Part shown: one piece after another, positions 37,388-47,173 of the stretch
Numbering within the stretch: position 1 is the stretch's first letter
Layout of the letters: every line of letters begins with the position of its first letter
NCBI GenBank assembly: GCA_009787405.1
Contig: WRGA01000118.1
Coordinates: 1 to 63,583, forward strand
DNA: 63,583 bases
DNA from: Candidatus Azobacteroides sp.
GTDB taxonomy: Bacteria > Bacteroidota > Bacteroidia > Bacteroidales > WRGA01
Direction: 5' to 3'
The notes under the pieces: generated by a model
Databases searched by the model: none
Seen by the model: only the letters and a program-made list of their open reading frames with translations
What the model was told of the DNA's origin: nothing
Program-made: the position numbers and the translations under genes

Positions 37388-38167
37388 TCACCCCGAAACA
37401 CTGACCTTCAATCCCGCATTTCTCACGTTATCGGCGATTCGGTTCAACTCTTTCACACCGACTTTGTGCAATCCTTTGGTAGGCGTATCACGTTCGATGG
37501 TGTAAATCATCACGGATTCGGGATTAATTTCCCGTACCACCTTCAACCATGCGTCGATTTGTTCCGGCGTTGTATTATCCACGACTCTACCGGCGTATTC
37601 TCCGCGAATGAACATGGTTTGAATGATCAGTTTGCCGTTGAAACGTTTCAACCTTTCGATTAATTTTTCAAGATTAAACGAACCTGATTGAGGCCGGTCG
37701 ACCCGGCAGATGAAATCATAATCGACGCTGTCCAGCTTCAAAATATTGTTGTCCACTTTATTTAACGCATCAAACACATCGGGTTTATCAATCATCGAGG
37801 CATTGGACAAAACACTGACTTTCGCGGCGGGGAAGTATTGGTTTCTCAGTTCGAGCGTATCGTCGATGATTCCGGCAAATTGAGGATGAATCGTAGGCTC
37901 TCCGTTTCCGGCAAACGTTATGACGTCGGGCGTCTGATCTTCGGATTTCATTTTCTTCAACTTGTCTTCCAATGCCTTTTTAACTTCGTCACGGGATGGA
38001 ATTTTCGACTTTCCTCTGCCCTGTGCATTAAATCCGCATTCACAATAAATACAATCGAAAGAGCACAATTTACCGTCGACCGGAAGCAGATTTATTCCCA
38101 AGGACACACCCAAACGACGACTTTTAACGGGTCCGAAAACTATTTCGTCGAATAAAAAAACAGCCAT
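37388..38167 (-). CDS. Radical SAM protein
   Basis: 259 residues. Near the N-terminus 'CSFDCIYCECGF' supplies the CxxxCxxC ligands of the 4Fe-4S/SAM cluster, followed by 'VITFAGNGEPTIHP' (SAM-binding GGE-like region) and 'VSVLSNASMIDKPDVFDALN'. The start at 38167 is chosen because aaggag lies 9 nt upstream of it, whereas the upstream ATG at 38176 would directly touch that ribosome-binding site. The family is common in Bacteroidales with no assigned reaction; no accessory domain or obvious substrate gene is nearby. Confidence 0.88.
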   Translation of the reverse strand: MAVFLFDEIVFGPVKSRRLGVSLGINLLPVDGKLCSFDCIYCECGFNAQGRGKSKIPSRDEVKKALEDKLKKMKSEDQTPDVITFAGNGEPTIHPQFAGIIDDTLELRNQYFPAAKVSVLSNASMIDKPDVFDALNKVDNNILKLDSVDYDFICRVDRPQSGSFNLEKLIERLKRFNGKLIIQTMFIRGEYAGRVVDNTTPEQIDAWLKVVREINPESVMIYTIERDTPTKGLHKVGVKELNRIADNVRNAGLKVSVSG

Positions 38168-38364
38168 AATCAACATCTCCTTGTAAAAGAGACGACAAAA
38201 GTAATTATTAAGATTTACAATTTCACGATTTGCAATTTACAAATTCACGATTTACAATCGGCATTGATATTTAACCGTTTTTTTTAATTTTTTTGCTTAT
38301 TTTTGTTAGCGAAAAACAACAACCGAAAATTATACGTTATTGATCTGACTTTTACTTTAAAATT

Positions 38365-40671
38365 ATGACGCAAAAAAATAAAAGCTGGCTGTTTTATGTC
38401 ATCATGTTGGTTGTTTTTATTCTTTCGGCTTATCTGCTCATCAAAAGCGGAGACCGTTTCCATCCGAAAGGTGCGAACACCTTGTCCGACACGGCGATAT
38501 TAAATGATAATCTTTCAAATGCAAGCGATTGGAAATTATTTGTACAATCGATTATTCATAACATCGGAGAACCGTTTGCCGTTTTGTTGATGCAAATCAT
38601 TGCCATTCTTTTTGTGGCACGAATATTCGGATTTTTATTCATCAAAATAGGACAACCCACCGTCATCGGAGAAATTCTCGCCGGAATCGTGTTGGGGCCG
38701 TCTCTTCTCGGATATTTTTACCCGGATATTTTCGAATTTCTTTTTCCCGAAAAATCAATGGGAAACTTGAGCTTATTAAGCCAGATCGGCCTGATTCTTT
38801 TTATGTTCGTCATCGGGATGGAATTGGAATTGGAGGAACTGAAAAAACGGTTGAACGAGACATTCGTCATCAGCCATGCCAGCATTATAGTCCCGTTTTT
38901 CCTCGGAATGGTACTCTCTTATTTTGTTTATGAGAATTATGCGATCGGAAACACCTCATTTTTATCTTTCTCGTTGTTTATCGGCATTTCTATGAGCATA
39001 ACGGCTTTTCCCGTGTTGGCCCGCATCGTACAGGAAAAAAATCTGACCAAGACTCATCTGGGAATTTTGTCCATTGCATCCGCCGCCAACAACGATGCGA
39101 CCGCATGGTGTCTTTTGGCGGTTATCATTGCCCTTGCCAAAACGGGAACCGCCATAAGCGCATTATACACCATCGGTTTTTCCATCGGATATGTATTGTT
39201 CATGTTTGGCGTCGTGAAACCGTTTTTGACAAAAGTAGGAAATGCGTATCAAAACAAAGAAGTGATCAATAAAGGAATTGTCGCCTTTATCTTTCTGATC
39301 CTGATCCTCTCGTCCTTCACCACCCAGATGATCGGGATTCACGCCCTTTTCGGCGCTTTTCTGGCCGGAGTGATCATGCCGGCAAACTTGAACTTCCGCA
39401 AAATCATGACCGAAAAAATAGAAGACATTTCATTGGTCATGCTCTTACCCCTGTTTTTCGTATTCACGGGATTACGGACCAACGTCGGATTATTAAACAG
39501 TGTGGAGTTATGGGAACTGTGCGGGCTGTTCATCGCCGTTGCCATTATCGGAAAATTTTTCGGCAGCGCCGTCCCCGCAAAAATAATCGGAGAATCATGG
39601 CGCGACAGCCTGTCCCTCGGCGCTCTGATGAATGCGCGCGGGTTAATGGAACTGATCGTATTGAATATCGGATACGAAATGAAAATTCTTCCCCCCACCT
39701 TATTTGCCATATTGGTTTTGATGGCACTGGTCACCACCTTTATGACAACACCCACCATATCGCTGATTAATCTCTTGTTTCCGGAAAAAGTTGAATCGGA
39801 TGAATTTTATCGCGACATGCGGAAGAAATTCAACATTCTTCTTTCGTTCGGGCGACTCGAAAGCGGCCGGAAATTACTTGATGTAGCCAAAGCCGTGTTC
39901 GGCAATAACGAAGAAGAAACGAGCATCACGGCATTGCACCTGACAGTCGGAACGGATATGAATCCGATTCTTGTCGAAAAATATATAGAAGAAGGATTCA
40001 AACCGATTCTTCATGAAGCGGAAAGATTAAAAATGAATATCAAAACCCGATACGGAGTGACGGATGATGTCGGAAGAGAAATCGTGAACATGGTAAACGA
40101 CGAAAAATACGATTTCCTGTTGGTGGGAGCCGGCATTTCAATCTTTCAAAAAAGCCTGTTCAAAGAAAATCCCGTTTCCGGAAAATTCGGCTGGCTGAAT
40201 ACGATGTTAAACAAATTGAACCGTCAACGGCTCATTTTTTATCCCGGAGAATTACTGAAAGACAAAACCAAATATTTTATCGAACAAACCGGCGTACCTG
40301 TAGGGGTTTTCGTCGACCGGGATTTTGCCGGAATAACATCGCTGATGGTTTTATTGTACCATCCGGTAGATATCCACCTGCTCGAATATGCCGATTCGAT
40401 ATTGAATAACAATCCGGCTGCGACAGTCACCATTTCGGATGCTAACGGACTGATCACAAGTTCCCCGTTAGTAAGGCAACATATCCGTTCTTTTTCCGAT
40501 AAATTCGAAAAAAGAACGACGCTTTTGCACAAAAAGCGGATCACGGCGGAACTGCTTTCAAAACAAAACTTTATGCTGGTCGACTACGAAAGCTGGAACA
40601 TCATTTCCGGTATTTACGGGGATGCTCTGCAAAAAATTCCGTCGACGTTGATCATCAGCAAAACCAAGTAA
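38365..40671 (+). CDS. Cation:proton antiporter (CPA2/Kef type) with C-terminal USP-like domain
   Basis: 768 residues. One N-terminal helix (about 10-28) is followed by a gap and then the Na_H_exchanger domain (about 65-475) with 'GQPTVIGEILAGIVLGPSLL', 'FVIGMELELEELKKRL', 'SITAFPVLARIV' and 'NNDATAWCLLAVI'. The C-terminal 290 residues are cytoplasmic with two segments resembling universal-stress-protein folds ('ITALHLTVGTDMNP', 'YDFLLVGAG'). Likely exports Na+ or K+ in exchange for H+. A TATTTTTG box lies at 38298-38305. Confidence 0.9.
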   Translation: MTQKNKSWLFYVIMLVVFILSAYLLIKSGDRFHPKGANTLSDTAILNDNLSNASDWKLFVQSIIHNIGEPFAVLLMQIIAILFVARIFGFLFIKIGQPTVIGEILAGIVLGPSLLGYFYPDIFEFLFPEKSMGNLSLLSQIGLILFMFVIGMELELEELKKRLNETFVISHASIIVPFFLGMVLSYFVYENYAIGNTSFLSFSLFIGISMSITAFPVLARIVQEKNLTKTHLGILSIASAANNDATAWCLLAVIIALAKTGTAISALYTIGFSIGYVLFMFGVVKPFLTKVGNAYQNKEVINKGIVAFIFLILILSSFTTQMIGIHALFGAFLAGVIMPANLNFRKIMTEKIEDISLVMLLPLFFVFTGLRTNVGLLNSVELWELCGLFIAVAIIGKFFGSAVPAKIIGESWRDSLSLGALMNARGLMELIVLNIGYEMKILPPTLFAILVLMALVTTFMTTPTISLINLLFPEKVESDEFYRDMRKKFNILLSFGRLESGRKLLDVAKAVFGNNEEETSITALHLTVGTDMNPILVEKYIEEGFKPILHEAERLKMNIKTRYGVTDDVGREIVNMVNDEKYDFLLVGAGISIFQKSLFKENPVSGKFGWLNTMLNKLNRQRLIFYPGELLKDKTKYFIEQTGVPVGVFVDRDFAGITSLMVLLYHPVDIHLLEYADSILNNNPAATVTISDANGLITSSPLVRQHIRSFSDKFEKRTTLLHKKRITAELLSKQNFMLVDYESWNIISGIYGDALQKIPSTLIISKTK

Positions 40672-40724
40672 GCGCTCGGCCAATGTCATTAAGTAAGAAG
40701 TAAAGGTTTACAAATCAGAATGAT

Positions 40725-40925
40725 AAAGGAGATACAAATGATGTTATTCAGATCCCGGAGAGGATCTAATATCGGTAGAAAAAATAATATTCCACCTCTC
40801 TCGCACCGTCCCGGCAGGGACGGGATATGAAATTTTGGCCCCACGGGACAATAAGCGGATGAGAATTGCATTTTTCTACCAATATAACAGGTTAATAACC
40901 AATGATTTTATCTTCTTAGTTTGAT
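40725..40925. repeat. Degenerate family 2 element
   Basis: Short family 2 pieces: 'taatatcggtagaaaaaat', 'cgtcccggcagggacg', 'ccccacgggac' and the inverted 'tttttctaccaatat'. The terminal repeats are not recognisable. Confidence 0.5.
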
Positions 40926-40951
40926 GGCTGTGGGTGGATTGTAAAAAATGT

Positions 40952-41254
40952 AAATGATTATCGGATGTTGCACCTATCTATCCCCCAAGTGGGATGTAAA
41001 AATGTAATATTCGTTTTTTTGTCCCGCCGGGGACAACATATCGGTAGAAAGGAAAATTCAGCCGGAGACCAAAGTCCCGTCAGGGACGTAATGTGAAGAA
41101 AAATGTCCCTGACGGGACAAGGGGTGAAGGGATGTGGTGTTTTCTACCGATATAATGTCCCCGACGGGACAAAAAAGACGAATATTTTGAAACATTGACA
41201 CATTTTTTGCATCTCCCTGCAGGGAGAGCCGGGCATAGCATCCGATAATCATTA
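40952..41254. mobile_element. Family 2 palindromic element, copy b
   Basis: About 303 bp. The ends 'aaatgattatcggatgttgc' and 'gcatagcatccgataatcat' are inverted repeats. Between them are four GTCC(C/T)-G(T/C)C-GGGAC modules in mirrored order and mirrored 'cggtagaaa' / 'tttctaccg' words, so the whole element can fold on itself. No coding capacity is evident. Confidence 0.75.
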
Positions 41255-41295
41255 AAATGTAATATTTACATAAAAAACTTTGTATTCTTTTTTAT

Positions 41296-41449
41296 TAATC
41301 TTATTTTAGAGAGTTCCCTTAATAGCAGGGGATAGCACAAGCAACCCTTCTTTATGCCCTTATTAATTGATTGAAAATAAGGAGATAAGAGAGGATGTCG
41401 AGAGGGATGTCAAGGCTACTGAGGGAACTGTCAAAAATAAGGAAGATAT
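41296..41449. repeat. Family 3 element core, copy 1
   Basis: 'aatcttattttagagagttc' with 'ccttaatag' on the left mirrors 'ctactgagggaactgtcaaa' with 'aataaggaagat' on the right. It is related to the core of the complete copy at 52591-52827 (shared 'gctact-aggga---caaaaataagg') but lacks the outer GGyATTGTTAA ends. Confidence 0.5.
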
Positions 41450-41645
41450 AATTTGAACGTATTTCCTAAAAGAATTTAACCATCTTTTCCCCGTCCTTAC
41501 GACCCGGCGTTTAAAACAGATACCGGATTTTTCACATTTTTTTTGATAAAAACGATCGGATTAAGTAAAAAATAGCGACCTTTGCACCATTCTTTTTTCA
41601 AATGACAAATTAAAAACATATCTATAGTATTTAAATTAAGATAAC

Positions 41646-42944
41646 ATGGAAAAGATTCAAGTCAAAGACGCCAAAGGCAAATTAGGCGTTTTGGTTGTAG
41701 GAGTGGGAGGAGCAGTTGCTTCTACATTTATTGTCGGCACATTATCTGTTCGCAAAGGACTGTCCAAGCCCATCGGTTCGATTACCCAATTAGCCACCAT
41801 GCGTTTGGGTAAAAGAAATGAAAACCGTTTTCCTAAAATAAAAGACATAGTACCTTTGGCAGATCTTAACGACATTGTTTTCGGAGGTTGGGATATTTTT
41901 GAAGACAATGTATATGAAGCCGCAAAACACGCCGAAGTGTTGGATATGAAAGATGTGGACGGAGTTAAGGGAGAATTGGTTCAAATTAAACCGATGAAAG
42001 CCGTTTTTGATCAAAATTTCGTAAAACGTTTGCACGGCACTTGGGTAAAAGAGGGCAAAACCAAATGGGATTTTGTGGCACAAGTAAGGCAAGATATTCG
42101 CGATTTCAAAGCAAAAAACAACTGCGATCGCATGATCGTAATCTGGTGCGGAAGTACCGAAGTCTATTTGCCGATGGGAGAGGTTCACAAAGATTTGGCG
42201 AAATTGGAACAAGCCATGAAAGACAACAGCGATCAAATCGCACCGTCTATGGTTTATGCTTACGCCACCGTTTCCGAAGGGATCCCTTACATCAACGGAG
42301 CGCCCAATCTTACGGTCGATATGCCGGCAATATGGGATTTGAGCAAACAAAAGAATGTTCCGATCTGCGGTAAAGACTTCAAAACCGGGCAAACCATGTT
42401 GAAGACCGTACTTTCTCCGATGATCAAAACCCGTATGTTGGGATTGAGCGGATGGTTTTCGACCAACATTCTCGGTAATCGCGACGGAGAAGTGCTCGAC
42501 GATCCGGGTTCATTCAAAACAAAAGAAGAAAGTAAACTTTCCGTCATCGGAAATATTCTTCAACCCGAATTGTACCCCGAACTTTACGGAGATGTTTATC
42601 ACAAAGTGCGCATCAATTATTATCCTCCCCGCAAAGACAACAAAGAGGGTTGGGACAACATCGATATTTTCGGTTGGATGGGTTACCCGATGCAATTGAA
42701 AGTGGATTTCCTTTGTCGCGACTCCATTCTTGCCGCGCCGCTTTGTCTCGATTTGGTGTTATTCACCGATTTGGCTCAACGTTGCGGGTTTTCAGGCATT
42801 CAAACGTGGTTGTCGTTCTATTTCAAAAGCCCGATGACCGATTTTCAAACCGTGGCCGAACATGATTTATTCATTCAATATATAAAATTGAAAAATACGC
42901 TTCGTCAAATCATCGGTGAAGATACCGTAGATTTCATTGATTGA
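41646..42944 (+). CDS. myo-Inositol-1-phosphate synthase
   Basis: 432 residues. It converts glucose 6-phosphate to inositol 1-phosphate with NAD+. The Rossmann loop 'GVLVVGVGGAVASTFIVGTL' (13-32) is at the N-terminus; 'DFKTGQTMLKTVLSPMIKTR' and 'MLGLSGWFSTNILGNRDGEV' match the catalytic/lysine-containing region of MIPS, and 'SIL' to 'LVLFTDLAQR' the C-terminal NAD domain. In Bacteroides, MIPS feeds inositol phospho- and sphingolipids. The rest of that lipid cluster is not here, but a lysophospholipid acyltransferase gene lies 259 bp downstream and an inositol monophosphatase gene is at 61.5 kb. Two tandem terminators follow the gene. Confidence 0.92.
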   Translation: MEKIQVKDAKGKLGVLVVGVGGAVASTFIVGTLSVRKGLSKPIGSITQLATMRLGKRNENRFPKIKDIVPLADLNDIVFGGWDIFEDNVYEAAKHAEVLDMKDVDGVKGELVQIKPMKAVFDQNFVKRLHGTWVKEGKTKWDFVAQVRQDIRDFKAKNNCDRMIVIWCGSTEVYLPMGEVHKDLAKLEQAMKDNSDQIAPSMVYAYATVSEGIPYINGAPNLTVDMPAIWDLSKQKNVPICGKDFKTGQTMLKTVLSPMIKTRMLGLSGWFSTNILGNRDGEVLDDPGSFKTKEESKLSVIGNILQPELYPELYGDVYHKVRINYYPPRKDNKEGWDNIDIFGWMGYPMQLKVDFLCRDSILAAPLCLDLVLFTDLAQRCGFSGIQTWLSFYFKSPMTDFQTVAEHDLFIQYIKLKNTLRQIIGEDTVDFID

Positions 42945-42964
42945 TCGGAGCGAAAAGTTTAAGT

Positions 42965-43060
42965 CACAAATCACGCGCATGACAACCGAAACATTTCGGT
43001 GTAATTTGTGTTTTTTTGAAAAAGTACGAGATTGTATTTCACGACGATCTCGTACTTTTT
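42965..43060 (+). terminator. Tandem terminators of the inositol phosphate synthase gene
   Basis: Hairpin 1: cacaaatcac / gtaatttgtg (9 of 10 pairs) followed by T7 at about 43010-43017. Hairpin 2: a 12-14-bp perfect stem (aaaaagtacgagat 43019-43032 / atctcgtacttttt 43047-43060) with a 14-nt loop and T tail. Confidence 0.8.
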
Positions 43061-43084
43061 AATTGACAATAAATACAATACAGT

Positions 43085-43185
43085 ATTTAAAGTCTGTTAT
43101 TTCGATCGCGAAGAAGCAATGACGCAAAGACGCAAAGTCTCTGAGGATCAGATCTTCGCGTTTTTCTGTTTTTGCAATATAATAT
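43085..43185. repeat. Degenerate family 1 repeat (F)
   Basis: Family words 'cagtatttaaagtctg', 'cgcgaag', 'gacgcaaagacgcaaag' and 'cttcgcgttttt' occur in order but with poor overall match. It lies immediately before the acyltransferase start. Confidence 0.45.
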
Positions 43186-43203
43186 TGTAAGTTTACCTTG
43201 AGA

Positions 43204-44031
43204 ATGGAAAAAAAAGAAGTGCTGGGAGTTGACGACATTAAAAAGTTTCACCCTATATTTAAAGGAAAATTCGGAACATTCTTGGCCAAAGCGTTGATAA
43301 AAATTTCCGGATTGGATAAAGTCAATTGGATTTACGGGCGTTCGGTGGAATATGAAGGTACCGAATTTACCGAACGGTTGTTGAAGGATGCCGGTGTCAG
43401 TTATTCGGTGGATAATCCGGACATTTTGGATCATCTTCCCGAAGGAGCTTTCATCACGGTGTCGAACCATGTTTACGGAGCGTTGGACGGCATTATTGCC
43501 ATATGCATCCTCGCCGGAAAACGTCCGGATTATAAAATGATGGTGAACTGGATGTTAAACTTGATCAAGAACATGTCGCCCAATTTTATCGGCGTAAATC
43601 CATACGACGGAAAAGTCAAAGGCAAATTCTCCAGCCTCGGAGGTGTGAAGCAGTGCATCTCACATTTGCGCGAAGGACATCCGCTGGGTTTTTTCCCGGC
43701 CGGAGCCGTATCCAAATACAACCACAAACTAAAAATTGTAGACCGGGAATGGCAACCGTCGGTGATGCGTTTAATTCAAAAAGCGGAAGTTCCTGTTGTC
43801 CCGATGTATTTTCACGGACATAATTCCCTTTTTTACAATATCTTGGGAATATTCAGTTGGCGAATCAGAACCGTCCGTTTGTGTCACGAAGTATTCAACA
43901 AACGCGGAAAAACCATCCGCATCACCTTCGGCAATCCGATTTCTCCGGAAGAACAATCGAAATACAAAAGTTTGGAAGAGTATACCCGCTTTTTACGGGA
44001 GAAAACGTATTTCTTGGCAGGAGAAAGTTAA
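43204..44031 (+). CDS. Lysophospholipid acyltransferase family protein (PlsC-like)
   Basis: 275 residues from the ATG at 43204. The acyltransferase motif I is 'SNHVYGALDG' (H-x5-D, as in the hemolysin/COG3176-like branch rather than the canonical H-x4-D); 'FFPAGAVSKY' is the phosphate-binding block III, and 'VVPMYFHGHNS' follows. It is probably membrane-associated and acylates a lysophospholipid or aminolipid. It lies downstream of MIPS but beyond two terminators, so joint transcription is doubtful. Confidence 0.85.
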   Translation: MEKKEVLGVDDIKKFHPIFKGKFGTFLAKALIKISGLDKVNWIYGRSVEYEGTEFTERLLKDAGVSYSVDNPDILDHLPEGAFITVSNHVYGALDGIIAICILAGKRPDYKMMVNWMLNLIKNMSPNFIGVNPYDGKVKGKFSSLGGVKQCISHLREGHPLGFFPAGAVSKYNHKLKIVDREWQPSVMRLIQKAEVPVVPMYFHGHNSLFYNILGIFSWRIRTVRLCHEVFNKRGKTIRITFGNPISPEEQSKYKSLEEYTRFLREKTYFLAGES

Positions 44032-44060
44032 GAGTTAAGAATTAAGAATTAAGAGTTAAA
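44027..44060 (+). repeat. TTAAGAG-type array overlapping a stop codon
   Basis: 'agttaagagttaagaattaa' and continuing. The TAA stop of the acyltransferase (44029-44031) is the first TAA of the array. Confidence 0.6.
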
Positions 44061-44108
44061 TGCGCCTATCGGAGATGATCTGAAAGAGTAAAATCAATAG
44101 CGCAGGCA
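44061..44108 (+). repeat. Short dispersed repeat, family 5 copy 1
   Basis: 'gatctgaaagagtaaaatca' plus 'atagcgcaggc' match 'gctctgaaagagcaaaatca' plus 'atagcgtgaggc' at 63237-63288 in the same orientation. Confidence 0.5.
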
Positions 44109-44154
44109 TCGCCCGGTCATGTTCTGAAAATTTTAATCATTCCTTAAAAACCTT

Positions 44155-44500
44155 AAATGATTATCGGATGTTGTACCCGGCTATCCCTGCAGGCGGGGTG
44201 TGAAAATGTGTTAATGCTTCAAAAAAACATTCGTTCTTTTCCGTCCCGTCAGGGACATTATATTGGTAGAAAAACACCATCCCTTCACCCTTTGTCCCGT
44301 CAGGGACAACATGTTTTCTTCTTCACATTACGTCCCTGACGGGACTTTGGTCACCGGCGGAATTCTCCTTTCTACCAATATGTTGTCCCTGACGGGACGG
44401 AAGGCAATATTTTTTAGAATGGATTTTTCAAAAAAAACGAATATTACATTTTTACGCCCCATTTGGGGGATAGCCCGGCATAACATCCGAATAATCATTT
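44155..44500. mobile_element. Family 2 palindromic element, copy c
   Basis: About 346 bp, bounded by 'aaatgattatcggatgttgt' and 'cataacatccgaataatcat'. It has five GTCCCGTCAGGGAC-like or GTCCCTGACGGGAC modules and mirrored 'ttggtagaaa' / 'tttctaccaa' words. Family 1 copy G begins at the next base, whose distal end is missing at that junction. Confidence 0.75.
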
Positions 44501-44620
44501 TAAATTATTTCAACCGTGAAGATGCAAAGACACAAAGTCGCAAAGGATTTAAACTTTGCGTCTTTCCGTCTTTGCGACTTGGCGTTTAAAATAGAAATTA
44601 TTTTTTGCGATATATTTATA
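44501..44620 (-). repeat. Family 1 palindromic repeat, copy G
   Basis: 'gatgcaaagacacaaagtcg' to 'gcgtttaaaatagaaattat' and 'tgcgatatatttata'. The distal end is replaced by the abutting family 2 element. The proximal end stops 3 bp from the stop codon of the opposite-strand sulfatase-fold gene, so here it does not face a start codon. Confidence 0.75.
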
Positions 44621-44622
44621 TA

Positions 44623-46572
44623 TCATTTTATTTGATTGTTTTTTATCAAATAATCGGCGGTTACCATCATCGAAACGGCATATTTTTTGAGCGCATCGCC
44701 TGCCTTACTTTCTTGTTGTATGATATTTTCGCTCCCGCTGCTGTGTAAATCATATAGAATATCGGTTTTGGTGGTCAGGTTGCGAACGTACAGATAATTT
44801 TCGTTAATACAACCCAACTGATTATCATTGACAAAATACATACAAGGCCGTTTCGGGTCTTTCAGTAAATCTACTCCCAATGAATTGTTGATATAGGGAA
44901 TATTCAACAATCCCATCACTGTGGGAAACACATCAATCTGTCCGCCGAATTGAGCAAATTGTCGGGGTGCATCGTCAAAAGACGGCGAATAAATAATGAG
45001 CGGTATATGGTTGAAAGTGAGTTGCATATCATATTTACCGGCCCCGAATGACTTGCCGTGATCGCCCAAGAAAACAAAAATGGTATGGTTGTACCACGCC
45101 TGCTCTGCGGCACTTTCCATAAAATCTTTGACGGCTTTATCTACAAATCCGGTAATTCTTTTATCATCTGTGTCGGCCCGGTTTTTAAATTCTTCGGGAA
45201 TGACATAAGGTTTATGATTGCTCACCGTTAAAAAGACGGCAAAAAACGGGTTATCTTTTTCTCCGGCTTCATTCAGACGTTCCAGTCCATAAGAAAATAA
45301 ATAGTCGTCTTGAACGCCGAAGTTATTGACTATTTTCTCCTTGGGATAATCGTATTGAGAATAAATGCGGTCAAAACCATTTTCGTAAAGGAACGAATTC
45401 ATATTGTCATATTGCGGGTTGCCGCCTACGAAAAACATGGTTTGATACCCGTTTTTTTTCAGCGTTATCGGCAACCCTCCGTTATACCTTGCTTCCAAAC
45501 TTATCGAGGGTTTGTCAAACAAAGCCGGGTAGCCGTAAAGTGTGGAAACAATGCCGTTGTTGGTATGAACACCCGCCGAATAAAAATTCTCAAAAAAATA
45601 CGATTCGGAAATCAGCCGGTTAAGATAAGGAGTCAGCGATTTCCCGTTGTACTCATATTTCAAATATTCAAGCGCCATTGATTCCAACAAAACAATCACT
45701 ACATTACTTGGTTTCCGGCTGCTTGAAATATCCTGCCTTTCTCTGTAAAGAGGAAAGTCTTTTGACGTAGAATTTATACCTAATTCACTTTGTACCGATT
45801 CAACAGCTTCCTGTATCGTCATCAGGTCGTTTACATTGTTGCCCTTATGTTTCTGTTGTTCTGCCATATTTTTCAACAAGAAAAAAACAGGATTGACTCC
45901 CACCTGATTGAAAAAAGAATTACCGGAAAAATAGGCAAACCCCACTCGCAACGGGTAACGCTGCAAAGAGCCGCGCATTCCGAGAAAACACAAGCCGTAG
46001 AGCAAAACGACGAACGGAATCACCCGGTTCAAGTTTGTTTTTTCGCGAACTTCCACGAATGATTGCCGGAATCGTTTTCCGAAACGACAGATACAAAAAG
46101 AAAACGCCGGAATAAAAACAAGCATCAAGGCGAAGTAAGGATAATTGGAGATGTCCCGGAAAATCAGTCCGGCAGTTTCTCCGCCGAACCGGAACCATCC
46201 GAAGGCAGATACCCCGATGTGGGCAAAGAAGTAAGAAAAATAGGGAATATCGGCAATGGCAATTATAAATGCAAGGGAATATAAAACGGAAAAGAAAATA
46301 TTGCATCCGATAATCAACCGGTTTGGAATTTTACCGGAAAAAGCGGCAATAGTCAACACAAGCAAAGGCAACGACGTAATATAAGAAGCCACAAAATTAT
46401 CAAATTGCAACCCTTTCAGCAGCGCTTGCGCAAGCATCGGTAATTTATCGCCGACATCGCCGGCATAACCCATATTTACATAATACAGTACAAGTCGAAA
46501 AATCGTGAAAAAACAAATTCCCGATAGATGAACAGAAAATAAGTAGTAAAAAATGAATAGAAATTTTTTCAT
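44623..46572 (-). CDS. LTA synthase family protein (sulfatase-fold phosphotransferase)
   Basis: 649 residues. Five N-terminal transmembrane helices (within about 1-195) precede a periplasmic alkaline-phosphatase/sulfatase-fold domain (about 285-600) with metal-site motif 'NVVIVLLESMALEYLKYEYN', a nucleophile threonine in 'GVHTNNGIVSTLYGYPAL' and 'FVFLGDHGKSFG'. The fold is that of LtaS, OpgB/MdoB and phosphoethanolamine transferases. Bacteroidales lack lipoteichoic acid, so transfer of phosphoglycerol or phosphoethanolamine to lipid A, glycan or glycolipid is more likely (inference). Monocistronic. Confidence 0.87.
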   Translation of the reverse strand: MKKFLFIFYYLFSVHLSGICFFTIFRLVLYYVNMGYAGDVGDKLPMLAQALLKGLQFDNFVASYITSLPLLVLTIAAFSGKIPNRLIIGCNIFFSVLYSLAFIIAIADIPYFSYFFAHIGVSAFGWFRFGGETAGLIFRDISNYPYFALMLVFIPAFSFCICRFGKRFRQSFVEVREKTNLNRVIPFVVLLYGLCFLGMRGSLQRYPLRVGFAYFSGNSFFNQVGVNPVFFLLKNMAEQQKHKGNNVNDLMTIQEAVESVQSELGINSTSKDFPLYRERQDISSSRKPSNVVIVLLESMALEYLKYEYNGKSLTPYLNRLISESYFFENFYSAGVHTNNGIVSTLYGYPALFDKPSISLEARYNGGLPITLKKNGYQTMFFVGGNPQYDNMNSFLYENGFDRIYSQYDYPKEKIVNNFGVQDDYLFSYGLERLNEAGEKDNPFFAVFLTVSNHKPYVIPEEFKNRADTDDKRITGFVDKAVKDFMESAAEQAWYNHTIFVFLGDHGKSFGAGKYDMQLTFNHIPLIIYSPSFDDAPRQFAQFGGQIDVFPTVMGLLNIPYINNSLGVDLLKDPKRPCMYFVNDNQLGCINENYLYVRNLTTKTDILYDLHSSGSENIIQQESKAGDALKKYAVSMMVTADYLIKNNQIK

Positions 46573-46685
46573 GTGTTTATTTTTTACTTATTTAATTATG
46601 GACACATGGAATGTCCCTAATAATCATTTTGCTTGGTGATACATTTGTATCATGGACATTTCATAAAATAAAGATACAATAGGTG

Positions 46686-46716
46686 CAAAAGTAACGGTTT
46701 TCCTGTTTTTCCGCAA
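46686..46716 (-). promoter_or_regulatory. Promoter of the LTA-synthase-like gene
   Basis: On the minus strand, TTG (46714-46716), a 20-nt spacer and TACTTTTG (46686-46693), about 114 nt upstream of the ATG at 46572. Confidence 0.55.
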
Positions 46717-46965
46717 TAAGATTAACCTTGTTTTTTATCCCGCCGCGGCGGGGTCAATTGCGCACTGTTTATCGTTTGCCGATGCAGCCGATTTTTTACG
46801 TTTTTTAAAATTAACAAAAAATATATGCATATTTGAATACAAGCTTTATAAAAACGGTAACCCGAAATCTTTTCTTCCGCCTGTTCTTCTATTATTCACC
46901 TGTTGATTTTATTCCTTCATTTTTCTACAGACACGGCTGCCACGTGTTTTTACAATCTTTCCGGG

Positions 46966-47012
46966 AATTGTTTAAATCCGGAAAAAAATGTTTTTTCCGG
47001 ATTTAAACAATT
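46966..47012. terminator. Perfect 22-bp hairpin with 3-nt loop
   Basis: Left arm 46966-46987 (aattgtttaaatccgg plus six A) and right arm 46991-47012 (six T plus ccggatttaaacaatt) are perfectly complementary around the loop ATG. It stands in a 777-bp gene-free gap between the divergently transcribed LTA-synthase-like gene and the T9SS cargo gene. A run of about 16 T follows near 47034-47050. It is too far from any gene end for a simple terminator of a listed gene; a small RNA or a palindromic repeat is possible. Confidence 0.6.
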
Positions 47013-47173
47013 ATCTGTATTTTTAACATTTCTTATTTTTTTTTTTTTTTGTTTAAGATTAAAGACTTTACCTTTACGGTGAAAATACCGATACCCCGAT
47101 TAAGAGGAATCGGGAGGCCTCACCGGTTGCCGTGTACCGGGTAAAAACGGTTTTTGAAAGGACAGCAATTTTA

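Noticed and set aside
36486-40671. An arginine/NAD biosynthetic operon
   Set aside because: nadB and argB are only separated neighbours with repeat arrays between; no other genes of either pathway are present.
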